Below the pieces are notes generated by a model. The model searched no databases. It was not told the origin of the DNA and worked only from the letters and a program-made list of their open reading frames with translations. The translations under genes were made by a program, and so were the position numbers. A DNA stretch of 46,725 nt from Rhodospirillales bacterium. Its GTDB lineage: Bacteria; Pseudomonadota; Alphaproteobacteria; Rhodospirillales; SHVQ01. How positions within the stretch are numbered: position 1 is the stretch's first letter; each line of letters begins with the position of its first letter. The stretch is taken from the NCBI GenBank assembly GCA_009694195.1, contig SHVQ01000022.1, positions 1 to 46,725 of the forward strand. Direction: 5' to 3'. This document shows positions 26,260 through 34,409 of the stretch, piece by piece.

Positions 26260-27657
26260 TCAGTTCTTCGCCGTCGAGAGGACCGACATCAAGGGCGCGA
26301 TATTTGGGAGCGAATCGAGATCGGAGATCAATTGCAGCGCTTTCCGCGCCGCCTCCGGCTTCAGCGCGACGTCCGCGCACTGGAGGAACTTGGGCTCGAG
26401 ATCGGCGGCCGTGAGTCGGTTCTTGGGAGAGCCGCGGAGATCGCGAACAAGCTTGTGGAACACACGGCCGTCGGTCGTCTCCACGTCGACCATGGCGGGA
26501 GATGAAAACGAAATGGAACCGGCACCCGAAAGCTCGGGCGAGATTTTCACGGAAACCCGCTTCATCACCTCGCGGACGGCAGGATCGTCGATGGAGGGCT
26601 GCTTGAACTCGGAAAGGCCGAGGCGGCCCCGCACCAGCGCCGCGGCGAGCACGTACTCCTGGCTGAATTTGGCTTGCAGCGGTGTCTCGGGCGCAGGATA
26701 GGGTGAATTGTTGTGGGCGAGCGGCGTGATGCCCGCCTGGATGCGGCGCACGTTCTGAGGTGTGAGCCCGTGCTCCTCCTTCAGCGCCAGGATCGCGTCG
26801 ACCGACGCGTGGAGATCGGCGCAGCAGGGATAGAGCTTGTAGACGAGGCCCGGCTCGATCACCTCGAAGGGGTCGCCGAGCGTGTCGGCCGCGCGTTCGG
26901 GCTCGCTCCTCTTGGGCGCGTAAACCTGGAAGAAGCCGTCCTCGCCTTCGAACGCGGCCGCATTGGAGGTCACGCCCGCCTCGGCCAGTCTCGCCGCCTC
27001 CACGCCGTTGCGGGCGGCAAACCCGACGTGGAGCGGCTTGGTCATCGTTCCGACGTTGATGCGGATGCCGGCCGAACAGGACGCTGCGATGCCGAGCGCC
27101 GCCTGGAATCGCGGACGGTCGAGGCCGAACGCGCGGGACGCCGCAGCGGCGGCACCGAACACGCCCAGCGTGCCGGTCGGATGCCAGCCGGTCTTGTAGT
27201 GGTCCGGTTGAATCCCGATGCCGATGGCTTTTTCGATCTCAAGCCCGACGGCCAGAGCGGCGAGCACGTCACGGCCGGAAAGGTTTCGCGTCTCGGCCGC
27301 CGCCAGCAGCGCCGGTAACACCGCGGCCGTCGGGTGTGTCCACATGGTCCAGCTCGAGTCATCGTAATCGCACGCGTGCGCCGTCGTGCCGTTGGCGAAC
27401 GCCGCGTTGGTCATGCTCGCCTTGACCGGATGCCCGATGAGGGTTGCGGGCCCGGAGGATCCGTCCTGCTTCACGAGATCCACGACCCGGCGGGATACCG
27501 GCTCGTTGACGCCGGCGAGAGCGGCCGCCAGGCAGTCGAGCACGGCAAGCTTCAGCGCTTCGATGACCGTGGCCGGGAGCGCCTTCGCATCAAGCCCGCA
27601 ACCGAACTCGGCGAGCCGCGATCCCAGCGTCTTGGTTCCCATTTTGCTACCGTGCAT
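26260..27657 (-). CDS. MmgE/PrpD family protein (copy 2)
   Basis: A 465-residue member of the MmgE/PrpD family. Its diagnostic blocks are HACDYDDSSWTMWTHPTAAVLP, GWHPTGTLGVFGAAAAA and KPLHVGFAARNG. I chose ATG 27657 because an AGGAAGG element lies upstream; ATG 27642 is an alternative. It is clearly divergent from copy 1 (11605-13026), with which it shares order of motifs but low identity, so the two probably act on different acids. It forms a pair with the epimerase gene and stands back to back with the racemase homologue. Confidence 0.9.
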   Translation of the reverse strand: MHGSKMGTKTLGSRLAEFGCGLDAKALPATVIEALKLAVLDCLAAALAGVNEPVSRRVVDLVKQDGSSGPATLIGHPVKASMTNAAFANGTTAHACDYDDSSWTMWTHPTAAVLPALLAAAETRNLSGRDVLAALAVGLEIEKAIGIGIQPDHYKTGWHPTGTLGVFGAAAAASRAFGLDRPRFQAALGIAASCSAGIRINVGTMTKPLHVGFAARNGVEAARLAEAGVTSNAAAFEGEDGFFQVYAPKRSEPERAADTLGDPFEVIEPGLVYKLYPCCADLHASVDAILALKEEHGLTPQNVRRIQAGITPLAHNNSPYPAPETPLQAKFSQEYVLAAALVRGRLGLSEFKQPSIDDPAVREVMKRVSVKISPELSGAGSISFSSPAMVDVETTDGRVFHKLVRDLRGSPKNRLTAADLEPKFLQCADVALKPEAARKALQLISDLDSLPNIAPLMSVLSTAKN

Positions 27658-27734
27658 TGAGCGGAACAACCGCCTTCCTTTCCACACGCACGGACTATAC
27701 CTTGCACGGCGGACGATGAAAGGATTTCGCTGCG

Positions 27735-28925
27735 ATGCGAGACTTGAGACGGGACGCAACGACCCAGGTGCCGATTACCCATCCCACCTGGAAGGAAGTG
27801 GACTTGGATACCGTTCGCGCCAACTACCGCGAGATCGCACGGCTGGCGGGACCGAGGAAGATCATCGCATCCGTCAAGGCCAACGCTTACGGCCACGGCA
27901 TCGTCGAAGTCTCGCGCGCGATCGCCGATCTCGGCGTCTATGCGCTCGCGACCGGCTCGTTCGAAGATGCCGTCGCGGTTCGTGACGCCGGCATCACGGC
28001 GAAGATTCAGATGTTCGCCGGGGGGCTGCCGGCGGGCATGAAGGACCTGCTGCGCTACGATCTGATGCCGACCGTCTACAACATGGAGTCCGCCCGGGCG
28101 GTATCCGAGGCCGCCACCAAGCCGGCGCGCGTCTACGTGAAGGTCGACGCGGGGCTCGGCCGTCTCGGCGTCCCACTTGCCGAGGCCGAAGGACTCATCA
28201 GGTCAGTCGCCGCGTTGCCCCGCATCGAGGTCGAGGGCGTATACACCCACCTCCCCTATTCGGATGCGGCGGGCCAGGCGTGGTCGGTCGAGCGGCTCAA
28301 GGGGTTTCACGAGCTGATCGCGGCACTGGAGCGGGCCGGATTGCGGATCCCGATCACGCAGGCGGTCGCGAGCGCCGCCGTTGCGAGCGGCGTGCCCGAT
28401 TCCTGCACCGCCGTGTGCTCGGGGCACCTTCTGTTCGGCGGCCATGCGGTCGTCACCGACGACGTCGCCGACCTCTCGGCGTTCCGGCCGGTGCTCCGGG
28501 CGATCAAAACGAAGATCATCCACGTCGGCCGCCAGGCGGGTGGCCGAGGCGCTCTCAGCGGCGGAAAGTTCGTGCCGCAAACGGATATCACGACGGGGGT
28601 CGTGGCCGTGGGTCTGTTCGACGGCTACCGGCCGCCGGCGCCGGGGAAAAAGGCTTTCATGCTCTTCCGCGGGCGCCGGGTGCCGGTGCTCGGCGTCAGC
28701 CTCGAGTACACGGTGCTCGATCTCAGCACCCTCGAAGCGCCGGCGATCGGGGAAGAGGTTCTCCTGCTCGGCGACAGCGGAGACGAGAGCGTCACCCTTG
28801 GCGATATCTCGGGCTGGCAGGGGATGAGCCGGCTCGAAGTGCTGATGTCGTTCGACCGGCGGCTGCCCTGCCGCTACACCGGGGGCACGGCGAAGCAAGC
28901 GGCCGACATCCGCGCGGCAGGCTGA
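27735..28925 (+). CDS. Alanine-racemase-family PLP protein, divergent active site
   Basis: A 396-residue fold-III PLP protein. It carries the cofactor lysine in ASVKANAYGHG (K48), the VKVDAGLGRLGV segment and a C-terminal beta domain. An AAAGGA site precedes ATG 27735. Three normally fixed positions differ from alanine racemase. The SYG motif that supplies the second catalytic base (Tyr265 in the Geobacillus enzyme) reads LSGGKF. The GYADG motif reads GLFDGY. The later CMD motif reads LEYTVLD. The protein may racemise another amino acid or do different PLP chemistry. Its neighbours are MmgE/PrpD and M24 genes, not cell-wall genes, which fits catabolism. Confidence 0.8.
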   Translation: MRDLRRDATTQVPITHPTWKEVDLDTVRANYREIARLAGPRKIIASVKANAYGHGIVEVSRAIADLGVYALATGSFEDAVAVRDAGITAKIQMFAGGLPAGMKDLLRYDLMPTVYNMESARAVSEAATKPARVYVKVDAGLGRLGVPLAEAEGLIRSVAALPRIEVEGVYTHLPYSDAAGQAWSVERLKGFHELIAALERAGLRIPITQAVASAAVASGVPDSCTAVCSGHLLFGGHAVVTDDVADLSAFRPVLRAIKTKIIHVGRQAGGRGALSGGKFVPQTDITTGVVAVGLFDGYRPPAPGKKAFMLFRGRRVPVLGVSLEYTVLDLSTLEAPAIGEEVLLLGDSGDESVTLGDISGWQGMSRLEVLMSFDRRLPCRYTGGTAKQAADIRAAG

Positions 28926-28951
28926 GCCTTCAGCGATCCGAAACGGCGAGA

Positions 28952-30190
28952 TCAGCGGACGACGGACATTTCCGGCGGCGCCCGGCGCGTCAGCATGGCG
29001 ACACCGTCTTCGGTGACCGTGACGTTCTCCTCGTGCACCATGACCCTCGGCTCGGGACCGCTCTTGCCATCGTGCGTGTAGCTGATCCCCGGCTCGATGG
29101 TGATCGTCATGCCGGCTTTGAGGACCGTGAAATCTTCCGGGTGGATGGAAGGCGGCTCGCACATCCGCATGCCGAGGCCGTGGCCCATGCGGCCGTTCTT
29201 TGCGAGGTCGAAATCGAGGCCCGACGTTTCCTTGGCGTCGAGGATGACCTTCGCCTGCGCATGCCAGACATCGCTGCAGGTCGCTCCCGGCCGGACGGCG
29301 TCGATGCCGGCTTGGGTCGCTTTCCAGACGATGTCGTACATTCGCGCGATCTTGTTGGACGGCTTCCCGAAGGAGTATTCGCGGTCGAAATCGCAGTAGT
29401 AGCCTTTGTAGGAACAGCCCGTATCGAATACGAGGACGTCGCCGCGGCGCAAGACCCGGTCCTGCGGGCTCAAGTGAATATTGCGATAGCCGCCCGCCCC
29501 GGAGACGCCGACGAGGTAGGGAATCTTCTCGACGCCGCGGCGGAGGAAATCGGCCTGCAATTTTTCCGCCACCTGCTTTTCCGTCTCGCCGGCGGAAATC
29601 CTCCGTGACAGCGCCTCGAAACCGCGCGAGACCGCTTGCGCCACGAAGCGGAGGTGCTCGACCTCGGCCGGCGACTTGACCATCCGGATTTCGCGCAGCA
29701 TCCAATCGCCGTCCACGACCTCGATCGGGGCCACCCCCTCCTTGATGCGAAAGAAATCGCCGACGGGCATGGTCAGTCGGCTCTGAGGCCCGAGCTCGGC
29801 CCCGACACGCTTGAATTTTCCTGCGCACGCCTTGAGCGCGTCGATCGTGAGCGTGACGCCGTCATCGGCGGGGCAGGGAGCGATCCACCATTTGACGTTC
29901 TTCACCCACGAGGTCTCTTCGATGATTGCCGTGTTGTTGGCCGGAACGATCACGCTTGGATCGCCCGAGAGCGGCACGACGCAATAGCGCGGCCGCGTGA
30001 GATTGTGCCAAGTCGGGCTGTTGAACCCGGTGATGTAGCGATAGTTGTCCTCGCTCGTGATGAGGAGCGCATCGAGCCGTTCGCGCGCCATCGCTTTTTG
30101 GATGGTCGCGACACGCGCCCGGTACTCGGCCTCGGAGATCGGAGCGGGCGAACCGCTCTTCGCATTCTTCTTCGCGGTCTTCGTCGGCAT
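28952..30190 (-). CDS. M24 family metallopeptidase (Xaa-Pro dipeptidase type)
   Basis: I start at ATG 30190 (MPTKTAKKNAK), with GGGAGGAGG upstream. The 412-residue protein has a creatinase N-terminal domain (LITSEDNYRYITGFNSP) and an M24 domain that keeps the metal ligands. The aspartates lie in VFDTGCSYKGYYCDFDREYS, the histidine in GHGLG, and the glutamates in TIEPG and MVHEENVTVTE. It is therefore likely an active metalloenzyme, in contrast to the metal-less relative at 17339. Relatives include prolidases and the DMSP lyase DddP, so the reaction is not certain. It converges on the racemase homologue. Confidence 0.9.
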   Translation of the reverse strand: MPTKTAKKNAKSGSPAPISEAEYRARVATIQKAMARERLDALLITSEDNYRYITGFNSPTWHNLTRPRYCVVPLSGDPSVIVPANNTAIIEETSWVKNVKWWIAPCPADDGVTLTIDALKACAGKFKRVGAELGPQSRLTMPVGDFFRIKEGVAPIEVVDGDWMLREIRMVKSPAEVEHLRFVAQAVSRGFEALSRRISAGETEKQVAEKLQADFLRRGVEKIPYLVGVSGAGGYRNIHLSPQDRVLRRGDVLVFDTGCSYKGYYCDFDREYSFGKPSNKIARMYDIVWKATQAGIDAVRPGATCSDVWHAQAKVILDAKETSGLDFDLAKNGRMGHGLGMRMCEPPSIHPEDFTVLKAGMTITIEPGISYTHDGKSGPEPRVMVHEENVTVTEDGVAMLTRRAPPEMSVVR

Positions 30191-30559
30191 TCTCGGCCTC
30201 CTCCCAATATCGGGCCTGCGAAACAAATCCAGGGCGCCCTTGACGCCCACCGTGGCACCTCGGTTCCAGCCTCGTCAATATGGAGAGGTCGACGGCCAGA
30301 ATCGGCCCGCGATCGGCGGGCACGAAGCGAATCGAGCCGCGGCTTGGGGATTATTCTGGGGATATGCTGCAACCCGAAACCCGACGGCGCCGCCGGCTCC
30401 CTTCCCCACAATCGATTGAGGATCCGGGTCATTTCCAGGAATCGGCGGCATCTGAAACGGCGGGAAATCGGAAAATCTCGCCCGTCCTTGCAGCCGTGGG
30501 CTCGCTTCCCGCATAGTTGCGTTACTCACAAGAACAAAAATACCGACACGGAGGGAAGC
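30191..30559. other. Intergenic region without a recognised gene
   Basis: This 369-base stretch separates the start of the M24 gene (minus) from the very small plus-strand ORF at 30560. It holds the leader of the M24 gene near 30191-30205 and presumably promoters for both directions. I could not assign a confident -35/-10 pair. The ORFs that cross it have poor codon character. Confidence 0.5.
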
Positions 30560-30634
30560 ATGGCTGACTTCATAGGACGCTCGCTGCTTCTGCTCGCGCT
30601 GCTCCTTGGTGCGCTGATTCCGTTCGTCCACTAA
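30560..30634 (+). CDS. Very small hydrophobic peptide (24 residues), putative membrane miniprotein
   Basis: ATG 30560 is preceded by GGAGGGAAGC, an excellent ribosome-binding site, and the frame ends at TAA 30634 after 24 codons. The product MADFIGRSLLLLALLLGALI plus four residues is a single short membrane helix with a charged N-terminus. No homologue is recalled, and the gene is too short to judge by composition. A GGCC plus T6 stretch follows the stop and may be a weak terminator. It lies alone between an M24 peptidase and the SelW-like gene. Confidence 0.4.
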   Translation: MADFIGRSLLLLALLLGALIPFVH

Positions 30635-30671
30635 GCGGCCTTTTTTAGACGAGAGAAACCGCTGCGCCGGC

Positions 30672-30971
30672 TCAGTCGGCCGGCTTCGCGGCTGCCCGGC
30701 CGTCTGAATGCCCGAGATCACGGCCGGGCGCCACGCGGTCGCGCACGAGTTGTTTCAATTCTTTCATCTCCGGGAACCGCCCCTGCTCTTTTCGCGACCA
30801 GATGCGCTCGCCGTCGATCGAGATCTCGAAAATCCCTCCCGTGCCCGGCGTGAGCGTCACGCCGCCGACCTCTGACTCGAACGTGGTCAGCAGCTCCTGC
30901 GCCATCCACGCCGCGCGCATCAGCCAGCGGCATTGTCGGCAATAGGTGATCTCGATCTTCGGAGACGGCAT
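30672..30971 (-). CDS. SelT/SelW/SelH (Rdx) family protein, cysteine form
   Basis: A 99-residue thioredoxin-like protein. The N-terminal EITYCRQCRWLMRAAWMAQE carries the CxxC redox motif (C-R-Q-C), followed by a TGGIFEISIDGERIWSRKEQGRFPE block diagnostic of the Rdx family. Cysteine stands where some relatives have selenocysteine. The bacterial role is unclear but probably redox. The last 15 residues are poorly conserved in character. Confidence 0.88.
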   Translation of the reverse strand: MPSPKIEITYCRQCRWLMRAAWMAQELLTTFESEVGGVTLTPGTGGIFEISIDGERIWSRKEQGRFPEMKELKQLVRDRVAPGRDLGHSDGRAAAKPAD

Positions 30972-31017
30972 GGGCCTATGAGGCGCGGCTACGCTATGCT
31001 TTCAGGATCGCACGCGA

Positions 31018-31033
31018 ATGGAATAAATTCCAT
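31018..31033. promoter_or_regulatory. Inverted repeat upstream of the decarboxylase pair, possible IclR-type operator
   Basis: ATGGAA-TAAA-TTCCAT is a perfect inverted repeat 140 bases before the first acetoacetate-decarboxylase-like gene. It resembles the published IclR box TGGAAATNATTTCCA. No IclR regulator gene is in the window, so the link is inference. Confidence 0.4.
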
Positions 31034-31173
31034 GACCTCTGATACTTCAGGGAAAAGCCCCTGAGCCCCGGACGCAAGGGCGGCTTTACCCTGCGCAGCA
31101 CCCCGTTCCGCACGGCCGTTGCAAATCCGCGCCTTACAAGCTCAAATGCAGGCCGTCGAGGGGAGCCCTGCCG

Positions 31174-31929
31174 ATGCGCGCCGAACAGATCCTCAATCTG
31201 GCGTCAATGCCTGCCGCCAGCCCCAGCTATCCCGCCGGGCCGTATCGGTTCGTCAACCGCGAATACATGATCATCACCTACGAAACGGATCGCGACCTCC
31301 TGCGCGAGGCGGTGCCGGAGCCGCTCGACCCCAACGCCGACGGCCATGTCCTGTACGAGTGGATTCGCATGCCCGACAGCTCGGGTTTCGGCGACTACAC
31401 GGAGAGCGGCGTCGTCATCCCCTGCACCTATAAGGGTGCCCCGATCAATTTCACGGCGCAGATGTACCTGGACGACGAGCCGCCCATCTCCGGCGGGCGC
31501 GAGATCTGGGGGTTCCCGAAGAAATACGCGAATCCGAAAGTCGAGGTCCGGTCCGACACGCTGACCGGCACCCTCCACTACGCGGGCCAGCTCATCGCCA
31601 TGGGGACCATGGCCTTCAAGTACGAGATCGCCCCGGGCGGCATCGAAGCGACGGCCAAGGCCATGGGCAAGACCCAATGCAACCTCAAGATCATTCCGGA
31701 CGTCGACGGCCAGCCGAAGATCTGCCAGCTGGTCGCATACAATCTGACCGAGGTGACCATTAAAGGCAGCTGGGTCTCGCCCGCCCGCTTGCATCTGATC
31801 CCGCACGTCAACGCGCCGGCGGCCGACCTGCCGATCAAGCGGATCATCGGCGGCAAACATTTCATCGGCGATCTTACGCTGCCTTATGGCCGCGTCCTGT
31901 ACGACTACATCAAAGACCAAGCGTTCTGA
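31174..31929 (+). CDS. Acetoacetate decarboxylase family protein, catalytic residues present
   Basis: A 251-residue protein matching clostridial acetoacetate decarboxylase over its whole length. The Schiff-base lysine and its neighbour lie in GREIWGFPKKYANPK (K116, K117). The glutamate of YTESG (E77) and the arginine of NRE (R29) are kept, as is the acidic residue in LYEWIRM. It is expected to decarboxylate a beta-keto acid, or to do related Schiff-base chemistry as in other members of the superfamily. It is followed after 16 bases by a paralogue. ATG 31174 is the first good start. Confidence 0.9.
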   Translation: MRAEQILNLASMPAASPSYPAGPYRFVNREYMIITYETDRDLLREAVPEPLDPNADGHVLYEWIRMPDSSGFGDYTESGVVIPCTYKGAPINFTAQMYLDDEPPISGGREIWGFPKKYANPKVEVRSDTLTGTLHYAGQLIAMGTMAFKYEIAPGGIEATAKAMGKTQCNLKIIPDVDGQPKICQLVAYNLTEVTIKGSWVSPARLHLIPHVNAPAADLPIKRIIGGKHFIGDLTLPYGRVLYDYIKDQAF

Positions 31930-31945
31930 GCGCGAGCTGGGACTT

Positions 31946-32686
31946 ATGAAAAAAGCCGATGTCCTTCGTCTGGCCTCGATGCCGCTGCAGAGCCCGACCT
32001 ATCCGCGCGGCCCCTACCGCTTCTTCAACCGCCAATACCTGGTGATCAATTATCGAACCGATGCGGCCGCCGCGCGCGAAGCGCTGCCCGAGCCGCTCGA
32101 ATTGGACGGCGACACCGTTTCGGTCCAGTGGCTCGACCTGCCGGACGGCGAGGGTTTCGGCGCCTACGCCGCCACGGCCCAGATCATTCCCTGCCGGCTC
32201 AAGGGCGAGCGCTGCAGTTTCGTGAGCCAGATGTACGTCGACAACTCATCGCCGTTGGCTGGCGGTCGCGAGATCTGGGGCTACCCGATGAAGCACGGCA
32301 AAGCCGCGCTCACGGTGAACGGCGACACGCTGACGGGGACGCTTCATTACGCGCGGGAGCACGTCGCGACCGGGACCATGGTCTACAAGCACGACGCGTT
32401 CCGCCAGGATCATGCCGCGGAACAGGCCTTGCTCGAACGCACGCAGATCACGCTGAAGGTCATCCCCGGCGTCGATGGAAAGCCGGCCATCGCGCAACTG
32501 GTCGCGACCAAGTTCACGGACGTCACCCTCAAGGGCGCATGGAGCGGCTCCGCCCGCCTGGAGCTCATTCCGGCCGTGAACTGCCCGCTCGCCGACCTGC
32601 CGGTCAGGCAGGTGACACAGGGTCTTCACATGGTGACGGACATGACGCTGCCCTACGGGCGCGTCGTGCACGACTATCTGGGTTAG
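31946..32686 (+). CDS. Acetoacetate-decarboxylase-like protein lacking the Schiff-base lysine
   Basis: I start at ATG 31946 (MKKADVLRLASMPLQSPTYP), which aligns with the N-terminus of the first copy. The 246-residue product is a clear paralogue, but the key residues are changed. The lysine pair reads GYPMKHGK, so the nucleophilic lysine is Met115 while Lys116 stays. The YTESG glutamate is lost (AYAATAQ), and the LYE acid becomes SVQ. Arg29 is kept. The fold should be intact. It cannot form the usual Schiff base at that position, so it is either a non-catalytic partner of the first copy or does other chemistry. Confidence 0.88.
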   Translation: MKKADVLRLASMPLQSPTYPRGPYRFFNRQYLVINYRTDAAAAREALPEPLELDGDTVSVQWLDLPDGEGFGAYAATAQIIPCRLKGERCSFVSQMYVDNSSPLAGGREIWGYPMKHGKAALTVNGDTLTGTLHYAREHVATGTMVYKHDAFRQDHAAEQALLERTQITLKVIPGVDGKPAIAQLVATKFTDVTLKGAWSGSARLELIPAVNCPLADLPVRQVTQGLHMVTDMTLPYGRVVHDYLG

Positions 32687-32713
32687 CGCGCTGCTTGGCG
32701 AGACGCGGCCTGG

Positions 32714-33124
32714 CTACTCGCGCTTTTCGCGCTGCCAATGACCCCAATCGACGTCATTGGCCTGCGGCTTCAGCTCTTGGACCGTCTGACGCAACCGCTT
32801 GACCATCATGCGGATGATTCCGCGCATGACGGGGTCCATGGCGCTCACCCGCGCATCGAACTCCGTCCACGATATCGAAAGCAACGTCGTGTTCTCCGCC
32901 GCGACGGCGGTCCCGATGTGAGGCTGATCGTCGAACAGAGCCAGCTCGCCGATCACTTCGCCTTTGCCGCAGGTCGCGAGGGTCCGGGGTTGGCTGCCGT
33001 GAGTGCCGATGCGGATGTCGACCTTGCCCTCGACAATCACGTATGCCGTATCCCCGCGGTGGCCCTCTTCGAAGATGACGGAGCCGGCCTTATAGGTCAG
33101 GCGTTTCGCGGGCGCCGTCGACAT
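32714..33124 (-). CDS. Stand-alone cyclic-nucleotide-binding domain protein
   Basis: A 136-residue protein that is essentially one CAP_ED domain: AGSVIFEEGHRGDTAYVIVEGKV, then GKGEVIGELALFDDQPHIGTAVA, then a C-terminal helix (MVKRLRQTVQEL). The phosphate-binding cassette has His where classical cAMP/cGMP binders have Arg (PH instead of PR), so ligand binding may be altered. There is no DNA-binding or catalytic domain. A related domain forms the end of the large protein 8745-10628. It is convergent with the decarboxylase pair. Confidence 0.88.
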   Translation of the reverse strand: MSTAPAKRLTYKAGSVIFEEGHRGDTAYVIVEGKVDIRIGTHGSQPRTLATCGKGEVIGELALFDDQPHIGTAVAAENTTLLSISWTEFDARVSAMDPVMRGIIRMMVKRLRQTVQELKPQANDVDWGHWQREKRE

Positions 33125-33300
33125 GTGAGGCTCCCCTTAATCCTTCAGACGTGCGGAATTTTGCGCACCAACGGATGATGCCGCGTGAGACCGCAGTTCA
33201 CAAGCCCCATGCCTGTGGATAGCCCCGCAGGATTTTCTCCGAGGGGTTTCTCTCGCCACGTGGCTGTCTCGCGGCGCCGCCCGCAGGGCCGGTACGCCTT

Positions 33301-34269
33301 CTAAACGACGTCGTTGCGCAGGGTCTTCTCGCCGCGCCACAGGCGGTCGAGATTCTCCTGCAGGATATCGAGCACGTTGTCCTCGTACCGTCGCGTTTCC
33401 CCGGCCGTGTGCGGCGTGATCAACGCATTGGGCAAGGCCCAGAGCGGCGAGGACTGCGCCGGCGGCTCTTCCACGGTCACGTCGATGCCCGCGCCCGCGA
33501 TTCGGCCGTCGGCCAAGGCTTTGGCGAGGGCGGCCTCGTCGACGCAGCGCCCCCGGGCGACGTTGACCAAGTAGGCCGATCTCTTCATGCGGCCGAGGGC
33601 GCCGGCATCGATCAGGTTTTCCGTCTCCCGGTTCAGCGGACAGGTCAACGCCACGAAATCGGCTTCCGGCAACACCGCCTTGAGCTCGCCGACCGCGTGG
33701 ACGGAATCGGCGTCGCCCTTGCCCCGCGCCGGGTCGCGCCGCAGCCCCACGACGCGCATGTCGAACGCCTTCGCCAGCCGCGCGAGCCGGCCGCCGATGC
33801 CGCCGAGCCCCACCACCAGCAGCGTCTTGCCGCCCAATTCGTCCTCGCGCTGCGTCAGATCGCCGATCATTCCGCGCCAGACGCGTTTGGCCTGATTGTC
33901 CCGCGCTTCCGGGAGCCTGCGGGCGAGCGCCAGAATCAACGCCATCGCGTGCTCGGCGACGACCCGGGCGTTGGCACCCCGCGCGCTCGCGAGACGGATG
34001 CCGCGTTGCGACAGCCGCTCGCGCGAAAACTGGTCGGTGCCCGCGCTGACCGACTGGATGAAGCGCAACTTCTCGGCATGTTCGAGCATGTCGTCGCGCC
34101 AGAGACCGGAGACGGCCAGCACGTCGGCGTCGCCGATGCGCCGCTTAAGCTCGTCGCCATCCCAGACCTGGAAGTGGTTGATGCCGGTGTTTCGGAGCGC
34201 GAACTGGGGCCCGAGCTGATAGGCGACGTGCGCGAAACAGATCGTGAGCGTGTTCTTGGGCGGGATCAT
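33301..34269 (-). CDS. D-2-hydroxyacid dehydrogenase (NAD-binding)
   Basis: I start at ATG 34269 (MIPPKNTLTICFAH), with an AAGGA site; the open frame runs 33 codons further. The 322-residue protein has the GLGGIGGRLARLAKAFDMRV Rossmann motif around residue 148, the catalytic arginine in VARGRCVD, the glutamate in DVTVEEPP and the histidine in TPHTAGE. It reduces or oxidises a 2-keto / D-2-hydroxy acid pair in the cytoplasm, as in glyoxylate/hydroxypyruvate reductases. A hydrophobic SVSAGTDQF segment fits the substrate-binding domain. It is not obviously in an operon. Confidence 0.92.
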   Translation of the reverse strand: MIPPKNTLTICFAHVAYQLGPQFALRNTGINHFQVWDGDELKRRIGDADVLAVSGLWRDDMLEHAEKLRFIQSVSAGTDQFSRERLSQRGIRLASARGANARVVAEHAMALILALARRLPEARDNQAKRVWRGMIGDLTQREDELGGKTLLVVGLGGIGGRLARLAKAFDMRVVGLRRDPARGKGDADSVHAVGELKAVLPEADFVALTCPLNRETENLIDAGALGRMKRSAYLVNVARGRCVDEAALAKALADGRIAGAGIDVTVEEPPAQSSPLWALPNALITPHTAGETRRYEDNVLDILQENLDRLWRGEKTLRNDVV

Positions 34270-34409
34270 GGAGTTCCTTCGGTGTTGCCGGCGCCGCGAT
34301 CCGATTCGGCTGCGGCACCGATGGGCCGTTTCCCGGGCGCCGGCCGACCGCGCGCGCCCGATCGGCAATTCCTATCGCAGCTCGATCGGGAGCGCCAGAT
34401 GATCGTGCG

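Noticed and set aside
31000..31170. Possible riboswitch (c-di-GMP-like ACGCAA stretch) before the decarboxylase pair
   Set aside because: GGACGCAAGGG resembles one part of the GEMM motif, but the second conserved part, the expected tetraloop receptor and the P1 pairing could not be found.
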